64,000 nt of DNA from an uncultured Roseovarius sp. (GCF_947489715.1 NZ_CANLER010000002.1:577597-641596); one strand, 5' to 3'; shown: positions 1 through 9,551, numbered from the stretch's first letter. Notes: a model not told the origin generated them from the sequence alone. Made by a program: numbers and translations.

Positions 1-190
1 CGGTCAGAGCACCGCTGGCGCGAGCGTCTTCAATCACCTGACGCGCGGCCCGATCTTTCTTGGAAAACCCCGGCAACAAGTAATCCAACTTGGCCAGAAT
101 ACGCCCATCAAAACCGATTTCGTCTCTGATACGGCTCAATTCGACCAAAGGCGTATCGCCAATCGCGCCGATGATTGAGGTATGGATCAT
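1..190 (-). CDS. PLP-dependent cysteine synthase-like protein (5' part, runs off the window)
   Basis: Only the first 63 codons are present; the gene continues beyond base 1. The N-terminus has the fold-type II beta-family pattern: IGDTPLVEL near residue 10 and LPGFSKKDR at residues 39-47. The latter aligns with the NPGGSVKDR loop of cysteine synthase/cystathionine beta-synthase, so K45 would be the Schiff-base lysine. The NPGG part is altered to LPGF, so a substrate other than O-acetylserine is possible. The ATG shares one base with the kbl stop codon (TGATG), so the two are probably translationally coupled. tdh, the usual partner of kbl, is not in this position. The family call is fairly safe; the substrate is unknown. 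Confidence 0.7.
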   Translation of the reverse strand, partial: MIHTSIIGAIGDTPLVELSRIRDEIGFDGRILAKLDYLLPGFSKKDRAARQVIEDARASGALT

Positions 191-1386
191 CACGAAATCA
201 CCCCCAAATCTCGGCCAACAGCCTCGAACGCGCCAATCGCGCGATCCAGCATCTCGCGGGTCAATCCGGCGCTCATCTGTGTGCGGATGCGGTCCTGTTG
301 CTTGGGCACAACCGGAAAGCTGAAGGCAGTCACATAGACGCCGCGTTCCCCCAATCTGGCCGCCATTTCCTGCGCCAGTTTCGGATCGCGCAGCATGACA
401 GGGATGATCGCATGCTCCCCGGGCAGCAATTCGAATCCCAATGCCCCCATCCTTTCGCGGAAATAGGCAGCGTTTTCCCACAGGCGATCGCGCAACTCGC
501 CGCCATCCTCCAGCAAATCAAAGACTTTCAGCGATGCCGCCGCGATCACCGGCGCCAACGTGTTGGAAAAAAGATAGGGCCGCGATCGTTGCCGCAACCA
601 ATCCACAACCGGCGCGCTGGCGGCCGTATACCCGCCCGAGGCTCCGCCAAGCGCCTTGCCCAGTGTCCCCGTCATGAAATCAACCCGGTCGCTCACGCCG
701 AACTTTTCCGCTGTGCCGCGCCCAGTCGGACCGACAAACCCGGTCGAATGGCAATCATCCACCATCACCATCGCGTCATAGCGATCGGCCAGATCACAGA
801 TTTCATCCAGGCGCGCGTAATATCCATCCATCGAAAACACGCCATCAGTGGCGATCATCCGGTGTCGTGCGCCGCTGGCCTCCTTCAGGCAGCGCTCAAG
901 ATCGGCCATGTCGCTATTGGCATAACGGAACCGCTGCGCCTTGCACAGCCGCACCCCGTCGATGATGCTGGCATGGTTCAGCGCGTCGGAAATGATCGCG
1001 TCTTCCGGACCCAGAAGCGTCTCGAACAAACCGGCATTCGCGTCAAACGCGGCAGCATAAAGGATGCTGTCTTCTTTCCCCAGGAACCCGGCAATCCGCG
1101 CTTCAAGCTCTTTATGTTCCTCTTGCGTGCCGCAGATGAACCGGACCGAGGCCATACCGAACCCGTAGCGATCCAGACCCGCATGCGCCGCGGCGATGAT
1201 TTCGGGGTTATCGGCCAGACCAAGGTAGTTATTGGCACACAGGTTGATCACCTCGCGCCCATCGGCCAGTGACACCTCGCCCGCCTGCATGCTGGTGATC
1301 ACCCGTTCGGTTTTATAAAGCCCCTCATCGCGCAGCCCGTCCAGCCGCCCGGCAATATCGTCATTAAATCTATCTGATGCTCTCAT
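190..1386 (-). CDS. kbl: 2-amino-3-ketobutyrate CoA ligase (glycine C-acetyltransferase)
   Basis: A 398-residue PLP enzyme of the alpha-oxoamine synthase family, full length for Kbl. It interconverts glycine plus acetyl-CoA with 2-amino-3-ketobutyrate, the second step of threonine breakdown through threonine dehydrogenase. Visible marks are [13 protein letters not shown] near residue 50, DDCHSTGF (the aspartate/histidine contacts to PLP) and the cofactor lysine in [13 protein letters not shown]. An AGGAGG ribosome site lies nine bases before the ATG. It sits between an upstream MttB-family methyltransferase and a downstream cysteine-synthase-like gene whose ATG overlaps its stop. This suggests it feeds or drains glycine in a one-carbon/amino-acid pathway and is not a standard kbl-tdh pair. 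Confidence 0.93.
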   Translation of the reverse strand: MRASDRFNDDIAGRLDGLRDEGLYKTERVITSMQAGEVSLADGREVINLCANNYLGLADNPEIIAAAHAGLDRYGFGMASVRFICGTQEEHKELEARIAGFLGKEDSILYAAAFDANAGLFETLLGPEDAIISDALNHASIIDGVRLCKAQRFRYANSDMADLERCLKEASGARHRMIATDGVFSMDGYYARLDEICDLADRYDAMVMVDDCHSTGFVGPTGRGTAEKFGVSDRVDFMTGTLGKALGGASGGYTAASAPVVDWLRQRSRPYLFSNTLAPVIAAASLKVFDLLEDGGELRDRLWENAAYFRERMGALGFELLPGEHAIIPVMLRDPKLAQEMAARLGERGVYVTAFSFPVVPKQQDRIRTQMSAGLTREMLDRAIGAFEAVGRDLGVIS

Positions 1387-1404
1387 GGTCGTGGTCCTCC
1401 TGAC

Positions 1405-2922
1405 TCAGTACCATGCCTCAGGTATCTCGGATTTACGACGGGCAACATAGTCCCTGAGCGCTTCGTCGGTGCCCGCGTCGATTTTCGGCGGTTCATAGCG
1501 TTCCAGCATGCCGGTCCACCGCTCATACGCTCGCTGGCGCATATCCTTTTCGCCGTCCTCCTCCCAGCTTTCGACATTTTCGCTGTCGCTCAGGGCCGGT
1601 TCGTAAAACGCGGTCGTGTAATTGCGCATGGTATGGCCGCAGCCCAGGAAATGCCCGGCGGGCTCAACTTCAGCGTAAGCGTCTCGCGCCAGCGCCTCGT
1701 CACTCGTATCCATACCGCCCAGCAGCTTCTGGTACCCGCCCAGCCGATCGGCATCCATCACCAGTTTCTCGAACCCGGTGCATAATCCGCCCTCCATCCA
1801 GCCGGCGGCGTGCAACACGAAATTCGCCCCCGCCAACATTGTTGAATGCATCGAATCGGCCGATTCATAAGCCGCCTGAGCGTCCTCGATCTTGCTGGCC
1901 GTCAGCGACCCGCCACAGCGCAATGGCAGACCCACGCGCCGCGCCATCTGTCCGATGGCATAGTTGCTCATCACCGGTTCGGGCATGCCGAATGTCGGCG
2001 CGCCCGATTTCAAACTCATCGAGCTCAGGAAATTGCCCAACACAAAGGGCGCACCGGGGCGCACCAGCTGCGCAAAGGCACAGCACATCATTGCCTCGGC
2101 CATCGCCTGCGTGACTGACGCCGTCGTGCTGACCGGTCCCATCGCGCCGCTGAGGATGAAGGGAACCACCACGATGCCCTGATTTCGGCCACAATAGACT
2201 CTGATTGCCTCTGTCACCACCTTATCCACCAACAGCGGAGAGTTGGTGTTGACGTTGCCCATGATGACGCAGTTCTCGTCCAAGAACTCCCGCCCGTGCA
2301 GGATCTCGGCCATGTCCACGCTGTCCTGCGCCCGGCTCATCTCGGTGATCGCACCCAAATGCGGTTTGTCGGATCGGGTCATGTGGGTATAGACCATATC
2401 CAGATGCCGGTGGCTGACCGGCACGTCACAGGGTTCGCAGATCACCAGCCCGGTGTGATGCAGGTTGGGATGCATATAAGCCAGCTTCACCAGCTTCTCG
2501 AAACTCTCCATGTCGCCATACCGCCGCCCGCCCTGCAGGTCACGCACGAAAGGCGCGCCATAGATCGGCGCGAAAACCTGATTGTTGCCACCGATCACGA
2601 CCGAGCGTTCCCGGTTCCGCGCCACCTGCGCGAATTCGCGCGGGGCCTTGGCACAAAGCGCACGAATCCAATCCGCATCGGCCCGCACCCGCGTGCCAGT
2701 TATATCTGCGCCTGCTTCCTGCCAGATCCGATGCGCCTCGGGATCGTCGCGAAATTCGATCCCGATCTCCTGGATCAACCAGTTAACCTGTGCCTCCAGC
2801 CGGACGATTGTTTCGTCATCCAGCGGGTCGAAATGCGGCAAACGCCTTAAAACATGGGGGGATGCCGGCGATGGCACATCTTCTGCACCGGTCCCCCGTT
2901 TATGTCGCGCGCGTCTGGCCAT
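1405..2922 (-). CDS. MttB-family (non-pyrrolysine) methyltransferase
   Basis: A 505-residue member of the trimethylamine:corrinoid methyltransferase family. The frame is open throughout, so no pyrrolysine TAG is used, as in the non-Pyl MtgB-type relatives that act on quaternary amines such as glycine betaine. The C-terminal half carries the family pattern (FGMPEPVMSNYAIGQ, GGSLTASKIEDAQAA, GHFLGCGHTMRNY). I chose the ATG at 2922: GGGGAG lies eight bases upstream, whereas an in-frame GTG at 2931 almost abuts that site. It is followed 18 bases later by kbl and is divergent from a LysR regulator. No corrinoid protein gene is visible here, so its methyl acceptor must be encoded elsewhere. The substrate is not predictable from sequence alone. 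Confidence 0.85.
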   Translation of the reverse strand: MARRARHKRGTGAEDVPSPASPHVLRRLPHFDPLDDETIVRLEAQVNWLIQEIGIEFRDDPEAHRIWQEAGADITGTRVRADADWIRALCAKAPREFAQVARNRERSVVIGGNNQVFAPIYGAPFVRDLQGGRRYGDMESFEKLVKLAYMHPNLHHTGLVICEPCDVPVSHRHLDMVYTHMTRSDKPHLGAITEMSRAQDSVDMAEILHGREFLDENCVIMGNVNTNSPLLVDKVVTEAIRVYCGRNQGIVVVPFILSGAMGPVSTTASVTQAMAEAMMCCAFAQLVRPGAPFVLGNFLSSMSLKSGAPTFGMPEPVMSNYAIGQMARRVGLPLRCGGSLTASKIEDAQAAYESADSMHSTMLAGANFVLHAAGWMEGGLCTGFEKLVMDADRLGGYQKLLGGMDTSDEALARDAYAEVEPAGHFLGCGHTMRNYTTAFYEPALSDSENVESWEEDGEKDMRQRAYERWTGMLERYEPPKIDAGTDEALRDYVARRKSEIPEAWY

Positions 2923-3013
2923 CTGGCACACTCCCCTATTGTCAAAACAATCTATCTGATCTCATAACCTTCGTGATCCTTGTAAATTTTGTGGCTTTGG
3001 ATAACTTCAGCTT
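2923..3013. promoter_or_regulatory. Divergent promoter region, MttB-like operon / LysR gene
   Basis: These 91 bases separate two head-to-head genes, the standard place for a LysR operator. A short inverted repeat TTGTCAAAACAA (TTGT/ACAA, four-base spacer) lies near 2939-2950. The stretch is AT-rich compared with the flanking genes. No convincing -35/-10 pair was identified, so assignment as a LysR site is positional inference. Confidence 0.4.
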
Positions 3014-3910
3014 ATGCAAGAGCTCTGGAAACTCGTCTCCTCCCCCCGCCACCTGCTGGTGTTCGAAGCCGCCGCCCGCACCGGTTCTTTCACCCGTGCC
3101 GCGCGGGAACTGAACGTCCAGCAACCGGCTGTTTCGGCCGCGATCAAGCAGCTGGAAACCTCGCTGGGTCTCACGCTCTTTACCCGCGCGCACCGCTCGG
3201 TCACGCTGACCCAATCGGGTGAGCGTCTCTTTACCGATGTCGCCGGTGCCTTCGACCGCATCCTGCAAAGCGCCCGGTTGCTGACCGCCCGCAGCGCCCA
3301 GGATCACGTAACCCTTTCGGCCTCGACCGCTTTTGCCCATTACTGGATGGTGCCCCGGCTGGCGCAGTTTCACGCCGCCCATCCCGGCATCGACCTGCGT
3401 CTGCAAACGTCCGAGCGGGAACCCGATATCGGCGCCGAAGGCATCAGCCTGGCGATCCGGCGCGGCAGCGGGCACTGGCAGGGCTGCCAAAGCCACCTGC
3501 TTGCGCCAGAGGTGATCTGCCCCATCGCCGCGCCGCGCGTCATGGCCGCCGCCGTCAATCTGGCAACCGTCGCAAACCTCAGAAATGAGACTCTGATTCA
3601 CCTGGAAGAGCCCATTCGCGAACGCCCCGGCTGGGCTGATTTCTTCACCCATTGGAATGTTCCTTATGCCGAGCCGCGCACCGGCCTGCGGCTCAACGAC
3701 TACGCGCTGGTGCTGCAAGCGGCAATCGCGGGCGAAGGCTTTGCCTTCGGTTGGCAACATGTGACCGAAGGGCTGATCGCACAGGGCCTGCTTGCCGCCC
3801 GTCCTGAATGGGTTTGGACCACCGGCGCAGGCTTCTACCTTGTCTGGTCCGACATCATGCCGCTGTCACCACAAGCCGAAAAGGTGCGCGACTGGCTGAT
3901 CGGCCTGTAG
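3014..3910 (+). CDS. LysR-family transcriptional regulator
   Basis: A 298-residue GcvA-like LysR regulator. The N-terminal winged helix-turn-helix spans about residues 10-70 (FEAAARTGSFTRAARELNVQ, then PAVSAAIKQLE). The effector-binding domain begins near residue 95 and shows the GcvA-subgroup pattern ISLAIRRGSGHW. It is divergent from the MttB-like/kbl operon, which is its likely target. The end converges on the hydantoinase gene across an 18-base hairpin. No clear ribosome site precedes the ATG. The effector is unknown. Confidence 0.92.
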   Translation: MQELWKLVSSPRHLLVFEAAARTGSFTRAARELNVQQPAVSAAIKQLETSLGLTLFTRAHRSVTLTQSGERLFTDVAGAFDRILQSARLLTARSAQDHVTLSASTAFAHYWMVPRLAQFHAAHPGIDLRLQTSEREPDIGAEGISLAIRRGSGHWQGCQSHLLAPEVICPIAAPRVMAAAVNLATVANLRNETLIHLEEPIRERPGWADFFTHWNVPYAEPRTGLRLNDYALVLQAAIAGEGFAFGWQHVTEGLIAQGLLAARPEWVWTTGAGFYLVWSDIMPLSPQAEKVRDWLIGL

Positions 3911-3928
3911 GCCGGGATTAGTCCCGGC
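3911..3928. terminator. Short hairpin between convergent genes
   Basis: GCCGGGA, TTAG, TCCCGGC: a perfect seven-base stem with a four-base loop. It fills the whole gap between the LysR stop and the hydantoinase stop. There is no long T run on either side, so it is a plausible bidirectional terminator but not a textbook one. Confidence 0.55.
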
Positions 3929-5929
3929 TTACGCCGCAATCCGGGGCCTGCCTGACGCTTCAACCATGATTTCCGCTTCCAGAAATACCTCGCGCGCTTC
4001 AGCCTTGGCCGATCTAATATCGCGCGTGGCCGTCATGTGGATATCCTCGGCACCTGCCTGTTCGGCCTCCTGCCGCGCCTCATATTCCAACTTTTCTTGC
4101 AAAGCTGACATCGCGGTCTGCGCATCGGCAAAATCCTCAGGACCCGTCTCCAAATGCACTCGGAACTTGCCTTCGGCGGGTGAGGTCACCGTCCCCATCC
4201 GACGGATCGTCACGCGCCCTACGACCGCCCCGATGGCATTAGCCACGCCCGCATGTTCCGGCAGGATCATCTGACACCCAAGCCGGTCGCCGACCGCCGG
4301 ATAATAACTCTGCGCCGATGCTCCAAGGCCGATCACCGGCACGTTTATTCCCGCCTCGATCCGGACCAGACCGCGGTGGTGATCCAGCCCCTTTTGCATC
4401 AGCACATGCCGCGCCAGTTGCGAAGGCGGAAGGCCAAAATCCACCTCTTCCTCGGCAAAAGCAGTCTCTAACAAAGCCAAAGACGTTTGATGCGTCAGTT
4501 GGTCGACGATCATCTGCGCCATTCCCGCCACGTCCGGCATCAGCATATTGCCCGACCCGGTGCGCTTGCGTCCCAACAGCTCCAGCGCCTTTGCCGCTGC
4601 CGCGCCGTCCCAGGCGTCTAACCGCCCCAGAACGTGGCTCGCATCTGATGGCGTCACGCCCGAGACTTGCACAAGCCCACGGGTTACCAACCGTTTCAGC
4701 GCCTGCGCCTCCATCCGTGTCTTCAAGACCGCCCCGACCGGTTGCACTCCTTCACCGAACCGTTCCAGCAATGACGCGTCACGATCTGCCAACCCTCCGG
4801 CGTCGACCCCTGGCACCGCGCGCACGAAGCGCGTGTCGTATTCACCGGGGGTCTGGCTTCGAAGCTGCGACTCCAATGCATCATGCACAACGCCGGGCGC
4901 TTCCATTGCCATAAGGCTGACCGGCACAACCCGGCGCGGCCCCAAGGTGACACCGCCCACCAACCCTTCGTCGATCACATGCACCTCGCTGTCGCCGCCA
5001 AGGCCCGTCGTGCGCATCGCCACCGCTTCAACCATGGTGCGCCATGGGCCAACCTGCGCACCAGCCGGGTCAATCGCAGGCCGCCCGCCGCGCAGCACCG
5101 CCACATCTGTGGTCGTGCCACCAATATCCGACACTAGGGCGTGATCCGCCCCGGTCATCCAGCGCGCGCCCACGATCGACGCCGCAGGTCCGCTCAGGAT
5201 CGTCTCAATGGGCCGCTCCCGTGCCTGCGCCGCCGAGATCAGCGCGCCATCCCCCCGCACCACCATCAGCGGGGCGTCGATGCCCAGCTCGGTCAGCTTG
5301 CCCTCGGCCTTTTCGATCAGCCGCGCGATCATCCCGATCAGCCGGGCGTTCAGCAATGCTGTCAATGCCCGCTTCGGCCCGTTCAGCTTGGCCGACAGGT
5401 GGTGCGAGCATGACACCGGTCGTCCAGTTGCGGCACGGATCATTTCGGAAACTTCCAGTTCATGCGCCGGATTTCGGGTGGCAAATTGCGACGCAACGGC
5501 ATAGGCGGAAATGCCCAAATCAGTCTCTAACCAGGCTGAAAGCGTATCTTTGCCCAGCGCCACCGTCTGACCGCCTGCATGGTTATGACCCCCGGCGATC
5601 ACCAGCGCCGGATCACCGCCCAGCGCTTCGCGCAATCCGTGCGCCTCAAGATCGCGTTCGCGAAACCCGATATAGACCAGCCCGACGCGCCCGCCCTGGC
5701 CCTCGACCAGCGCATTGGTCGCCAAGGTCGTTGAAAGTGACGCCATTCCGATCTCGCTCACATCCGCGCCGCTGGACTGCAACACTGCTGCAATCGCTTC
5801 GCCAATCCCCACCGCCAGATCATGCCGCGTGGTCAGAGCCTTGGCGCTGGCGATCACATCCCGTTCGTCACGGATAAGCACCGCATCGGTATATGTCCCG
5901 CCGGTATCGACCCCCAAAAGCAACGCCAT
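3929..5929 (-). CDS. Hydantoinase/oxoprolinase family protein (HyuA-like)
   Basis: A 666-residue protein of the HyuA/N-methylhydantoinase A family, ATP-dependent amidohydrolases of cyclic amides with an actin-like fold. The N-terminus has LLGVDTGGTYTDAVLI, the family's phosphate-binding start, and a second ATPase signature follows mid-protein (LVSDIGGTTTDVAVLRGG). Length is close to the family norm (about 680). It stands alone: no HyuB-type partner is adjacent, although the family often works as an A/B pair. An AAGG site precedes the ATG. The substrate (hydantoin, 5-oxoproline, N-methylhydantoin) cannot be told from the sequence. The LysR neighbour is convergent, so co-regulation is not implied. 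Confidence 0.85.
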   Translation of the reverse strand: MALLLGVDTGGTYTDAVLIRDERDVIASAKALTTRHDLAVGIGEAIAAVLQSSGADVSEIGMASLSTTLATNALVEGQGGRVGLVYIGFRERDLEAHGLREALGGDPALVIAGGHNHAGGQTVALGKDTLSAWLETDLGISAYAVASQFATRNPAHELEVSEMIRAATGRPVSCSHHLSAKLNGPKRALTALLNARLIGMIARLIEKAEGKLTELGIDAPLMVVRGDGALISAAQARERPIETILSGPAASIVGARWMTGADHALVSDIGGTTTDVAVLRGGRPAIDPAGAQVGPWRTMVEAVAMRTTGLGGDSEVHVIDEGLVGGVTLGPRRVVPVSLMAMEAPGVVHDALESQLRSQTPGEYDTRFVRAVPGVDAGGLADRDASLLERFGEGVQPVGAVLKTRMEAQALKRLVTRGLVQVSGVTPSDASHVLGRLDAWDGAAAAKALELLGRKRTGSGNMLMPDVAGMAQMIVDQLTHQTSLALLETAFAEEEVDFGLPPSQLARHVLMQKGLDHHRGLVRIEAGINVPVIGLGASAQSYYPAVGDRLGCQMILPEHAGVANAIGAVVGRVTIRRMGTVTSPAEGKFRVHLETGPEDFADAQTAMSALQEKLEYEARQEAEQAGAEDIHMTATRDIRSAKAEAREVFLEAEIMVEASGRPRIAA

Positions 5930-5980
5930 GCGCCTTATCCTTTTCCTATTCCGATCATGGGGTTTAGCGGGTTTTTCCGA

Positions 5981-7030
5981 TCACGCCAGCCCGTTTGCGG
6001 CAGATTTCAGTCGCTGCGTCGCCCAGCGGGCCGCATCCGCCACCGTGGCATCCGCATCGTCGCACAGCCCCTGCGCCACCGGCAACAGCGCCGCGTCATC
6101 CGAATTTCCAATCGCATAAAGCACATTGCGGACGAACCGGTTCCGCCCAATCCGCTTGATCGGGCTGCCTGAGAAAAACGCCCGGAACGCCGTATCGTCG
6201 AGAATTGCCAGCTCTGCCAGCTTCGGCGCCATCAGATCATCGCGCGCATGGTATTTCACCTCGCGTGCGGCAACTGCAAACTTGTTCCAGGGACAAGCCG
6301 CCAGGCAATCATCGCAGCCATAAATCCGGTTGCCCATCAACCCCCGCAGATCTTCCTCTACCGGTCCGTGATGTTCGATTGTCAGATACGAGATGCAGCG
6401 CCGCGCGTCCAACTGGTAAGGCGCGGGAAACGCGTTAGTCGGGCAGACTTCCAGACAGGACCGGCAATTGCCACAATGATCGTTTTCTGCTGGATCAGTC
6501 TCGATTTTTAAGGTCGTGAAGACCGAGCCGATAAAGAACCAGCTGCCCAGGTCGCGGCTGACCAGATTGGTGTGTTTGCCCTGCCAGCCCAACCCTGCCG
6601 CCTGCCCCAGCGGCTTTTCCGGCACAGGCGCCGTATCGACAAACACCTTCACCTCACCACCCGCCTGATCAATCAGCCAGCGCGCCAACCGCTTCAGCCG
6701 TTTCTTGACTGTATCATGGTAATCGCGGTTGCGGGCATAGACCGAAATCGTACCCACATCAGCCTCTGACAGCGTCACCGTCGGATCGGCCTCGGGCGTG
6801 TAACTCTCGCCCAGCATGATGACCGAACGCGCATCCGGCCAAAGCACCTGCGGCGCACCACGCCAATGCGTGCGTTCTGCCAGCCATCCCATCTGCCCGT
6901 GATAGCCTTTGTCCAGAAACGCCGCCAACCGGTCAGGCATCTGGGGCACATCCCAGGGCCGGCACACCCGCGCCAGGTCAAATCCTTCGGCCTGCGCCTG
7001 CGCTACCAGCTTTTGCTTCAACTCATCCAT
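5981..7030 (-). CDS. queG: Epoxyqueuosine reductase
   Basis: A 349-residue cobalamin- and 4Fe-4S-dependent enzyme that reduces epoxyqueuosine to queuosine in tRNA, the last step of queuosine synthesis. Two ferredoxin-type clusters are evident: [16 protein letters not shown] near residue 182 and [13 protein letters not shown] near residue 238. The N-terminal half has the QueG pattern ([39 protein letters not shown]). The C-terminus is the HEAT-like tail. Length is normal. It is followed on the same strand by no close partner; the upstream GST gene ends 43 bases before the start, so both may be co-transcribed. The ribosome site is weak. Confidence 0.95.
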   Translation of the reverse strand: MDELKQKLVAQAQAEGFDLARVCRPWDVPQMPDRLAAFLDKGYHGQMGWLAERTHWRGAPQVLWPDARSVIMLGESYTPEADPTVTLSEADVGTISVYARNRDYHDTVKKRLKRLARWLIDQAGGEVKVFVDTAPVPEKPLGQAAGLGWQGKHTNLVSRDLGSWFFIGSVFTTLKIETDPAENDHCGNCRSCLEVCPTNAFPAPYQLDARRCISYLTIEHHGPVEEDLRGLMGNRIYGCDDCLAACPWNKFAVAAREVKYHARDDLMAPKLAELAILDDTAFRAFFSGSPIKRIGRNRFVRNVLYAIGNSDDAALLPVAQGLCDDADATVADAARWATQRLKSAANGLA

Positions 7031-7072
7031 GATCGAACTGTGCCCAAAAGGCAGGGCGCACGCCAGCGCGGA

Positions 7073-7738
7073 TCAGAAATCCAGATCGGCATAATGCGCA
7101 GGTGGCGGAAAGCCCGAAACCTGATCCGCCAAAATCCCCCGGAACGCCGGGCGCGATTTTATCTTGGCGTACCAGTCCTTTACCGCGTCGCTACGGTTCC
7201 AATCCACATCGCTGATATAATCCAGACAGCTCAGATGCGCGGCGGCGGCGAAATCCGCCAGCGTCATCGTGTCACCGGCCAACCAGCGGCGATGATCCAG
7301 AATCCACGTCATGTAATCCAGATGATATTTGATCGCCTTGGCACCCTGCTTGATATTGCCGCTATCGGGATAGCCCTGGCCCATCACCTTTTTGTTGACC
7401 CGCTCATAGAGCAGTTTCGACGTCACCTCGTGATGAAACTTGTCATCGAACCATGCCACCAGCCGACGCACCTCGTAGCGCGCATCGGCGCCGCGCGGCA
7501 TCAAGGCAGGCTCGGGGTATTTCTCTTCGAGGTATTCGCAGATCGGCGTGCTTTCGGCCATGGTCTTGCCGTCGATCCGCAGGATCGGCACCTTGCCCGC
7601 CGGGTTCCGGCGCAGGAAATCCGGGTCCGCCTCCCAATACCGTTCCTCGGCCAGCTCGCATTCGATCTTCTTCTCGGCAAGGCACAGGCGCACCTTGCGG
7701 CAAAAGGGAGAAAGCGGGACGTGGAAAAGCTTGGCCAT
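7073..7738 (-). CDS. Glutathione S-transferase family protein
   Basis: A 221-residue protein with an N-terminal thioredoxin-like GSH-binding domain (about residues 1-80) and an all-helical C-terminal domain. PLSPFCRKVRL places a cysteine at residue 13 in the catalytic position, followed by the cis-proline motif GKVPILRIDG and the GSH-contact segment AESTPICEYLEEKYP. The C-terminal domain has the usual N-capping segment (MTLADFAAAAHLSCLDYI). Gene order mtgA, GST, queG on the same strand suggests a loose housekeeping run. The specific substrate is unknown. Confidence 0.92.
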   Translation of the reverse strand: MAKLFHVPLSPFCRKVRLCLAEKKIECELAEERYWEADPDFLRRNPAGKVPILRIDGKTMAESTPICEYLEEKYPEPALMPRGADARYEVRRLVAWFDDKFHHEVTSKLLYERVNKKVMGQGYPDSGNIKQGAKAIKYHLDYMTWILDHRRWLAGDTMTLADFAAAAHLSCLDYISDVDWNRSDAVKDWYAKIKSRPAFRGILADQVSGFPPPAHYADLDF

Positions 7739-7799
7739 ATATCAATCTAACCTTTGGGTGGGGCTGGCTGCCCCTCAATGCCCGGAACCGGCATGTTTT

Positions 7800-8522
7800 T
7801 CAATCCTCGAAACAGTTTGCACGACCGTCGCGGCGAATGGTAGCCGCCCCATCCAGGATGCGCGCCGACCGCTTGCGCAAACTGCTGCTGGGTTTGCTCG
7901 CCGACCGTCCCTTGGGGTCGGGCAGCACCGCCGCCAGCCGCGCCGCCTGCACATCGCTCAGCGCATCCGGGCTGACGCCAAAATAGTGATGCGAGGCCGC
8001 CTCGATGCCAAACACCCCTTCGTCGAACTCGGCCACGTTCAGATAGACCTCGACAATCCGCCGCTTGGGCCAGATCAGCTCGACCAGCGGCGTGATCACC
8101 GCCTCCAGCGCCTTGCGCGGCCAGCTGCGCCCGTGCCACAGGTAGACATTCTTGACCACCTGCTGGCTAAGCGTCGATGCCCCGCGCCCCGAACCTTCTT
8201 CGATCGCGGTGCGGATGGCCGACATATCGAACCCCCAATGGGCACAGAAATTCGCGTCCTCCGCCGCCACTAGCGATCGCGCCATGACCGGTGCGACATC
8301 ATCCAGCGAAACCCAGATATGGTCGATCTTGCCCAGGCGCCGTGCCTCTTGATTCATGTAGAACGTGTCAGGCGGATCGACCTCTCGCTGAACAGCCACC
8401 ACGCCGATGATGACCGCCACACAGATCAGTCCAAACCGCACAAGCCAGCGCCGCACCCAGGCCAGTGGCCTGAACCGGGGCGTCGATTTTGCCGATTTTT
8501 TTGTGGTCTTGCGCTTTGCCAT
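7800..8522 (-). CDS. mtgA: Monofunctional biosynthetic peptidoglycan transglycosylase
   Basis: A 240-residue GT51 glycosyltransferase that polymerises lipid II into glycan strands at the periplasmic membrane face. A basic N-terminus is followed by one membrane segment (about residues 25-45). All GT51 motifs are visible: AAEDANFCAHWGFD (catalytic glutamate), GASTLSQQVVKN, RKALEAVIT and KRRIVEVYLNVAEF. I start at the ATG at 8522 (MAKRKTTKK), not an in-frame codon twelve residues earlier, because the basic cytoplasmic tail then begins directly at the start. No penicillin-binding transpeptidase domain follows, so it is the monofunctional form. Confidence 0.93.
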   Translation of the reverse strand: MAKRKTTKKSAKSTPRFRPLAWVRRWLVRFGLICVAVIIGVVAVQREVDPPDTFYMNQEARRLGKIDHIWVSLDDVAPVMARSLVAAEDANFCAHWGFDMSAIRTAIEEGSGRGASTLSQQVVKNVYLWHGRSWPRKALEAVITPLVELIWPKRRIVEVYLNVAEFDEGVFGIEAASHHYFGVSPDALSDVQAARLAAVLPDPKGRSASKPSSSLRKRSARILDGAATIRRDGRANCFED

Positions 8523-8589
8523 ACTGGCCCAGCTATAGCGCGGGCCTGCGCAACGCAAAAGCGGATTTACACGCCGGAAAAGAACCGCG

Positions 8590-9498
8590 TCAGTTCAGCA
8601 ACGCCGCCTCGAATTGCCGGGCCACCGGACGCGCCGTCACCCATATGTCCGACGCCTTCTCGGCCAAATCGGGGAATAACCGGTCAATCTCGGCACGGGT
8701 ATCCTGATCTGCCTGATTGGCCGCATAGCCGGGGAAATAACTTTCCGAAGGAATGCCCGCGGCCCAGACGATCTGATGCTGATCAAAGAGCAGGTGAAAA
8801 TATTCAACATCCTCCCCCGGGCAGATCCTGATCGTATCGTCGTTGCACATGTGCTTGGCCGCGACCAGCACCTGTTCGACACCGAAAAACAGCTCGGCAC
8901 GCCAATCGCCAATCAGTATCCGGTGCTGCTGCGACACCAGAAGGTCGGCATTGTTGCCCAGCGCGCCCTTGGCGATGTGCACCGGTGCATTGCGACCAGT
9001 GGCCGGGAAAGTCTTGCAGCTGACCAGCAACAGGGGTTGCGGCCCATTATCCAGTGTCAGAACCAGATCGCCGGGCTTCAGATCTTCGATCAACCGGTCG
9101 CCATCGGGCGTCGCAATCAGCGTGCCACGGGTGAAACAGGGCGGACCGAAACTTCCGACCGGTATCTGTGTACTTGAATTCACGAAGGTCGAGCTGATGA
9201 AAGTTGCGTCTTCCAACACCGTGCCGTCGGTCGGGGTGAACACCGCAGGCCCGCCCGAGACATAGAAGGTCACGCCGGTGATGGTGACGTTGACGCCCCC
9301 CATGGTCACGGTAATCGTGTCGCCCACCCAGACGCGGGTGATCGTCAGCCCGTTGAACGTGTCGCCATTGCTGGTGTCGATGATTCCATCATCATTCTGG
9401 TCGATGAAATCGAAATTCTGCTTGGTCAGCGCCGTGCCGCCCGCAGGCGGATTGCCCGGGTCCATTACGAAAAACTGGTCGTTATAGGTCGTTGGCAT
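8590..9498 (-). CDS. Hint (hedgehog/intein) domain protein
   Basis: A 302-residue protein. The first about 130 residues are a beta-rich, acidic segment with no signal peptide. A Hint_2 domain follows from about residue 134, opening with PCFTRGTLIATPDGDR, whose cysteine is the expected self-cleavage nucleophile. It continues with IEDLKPGDLVLTLDNG and the histidine-containing VSQQHRILI. Such proteins are common in Rhodobacterales and are thought to be exported and to self-process; no host function is established. I start at the ATG at 9498, since the only upstream choice is a GTG five codons earlier. It lies downstream of gltB on the same strand, separated by two hairpins. Confidence 0.82.
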   Translation of the reverse strand: MPTTYNDQFFVMDPGNPPAGGTALTKQNFDFIDQNDDGIIDTSNGDTFNGLTITRVWVGDTITVTMGGVNVTITGVTFYVSGGPAVFTPTDGTVLEDATFISSTFVNSSTQIPVGSFGPPCFTRGTLIATPDGDRLIEDLKPGDLVLTLDNGPQPLLLVSCKTFPATGRNAPVHIAKGALGNNADLLVSQQHRILIGDWRAELFFGVEQVLVAAKHMCNDDTIRICPGEDVEYFHLLFDQHQIVWAAGIPSESYFPGYAANQADQDTRAEIDRLFPDLAEKASDIWVTARPVARQFEAALLN

Positions 9499-9551
9499 TC
9501 GGCAGCCCCGCACAAAGTTACGCGTTACTCATGCCGGTACAGTCCGGCCAA

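Noticed and set aside
1405..2922. Pyrrolysine-containing trimethylamine methyltransferase
   Set aside because: The frame has no internal TAG, so pyrrolysine is not used; a non-Pyl family member is the correct reading.
2942..3760. Open frame of 272 codons opposite the LysR gene
   Set aside because: Antisense shadow of a clear LysR gene; no ribosome site or motif.
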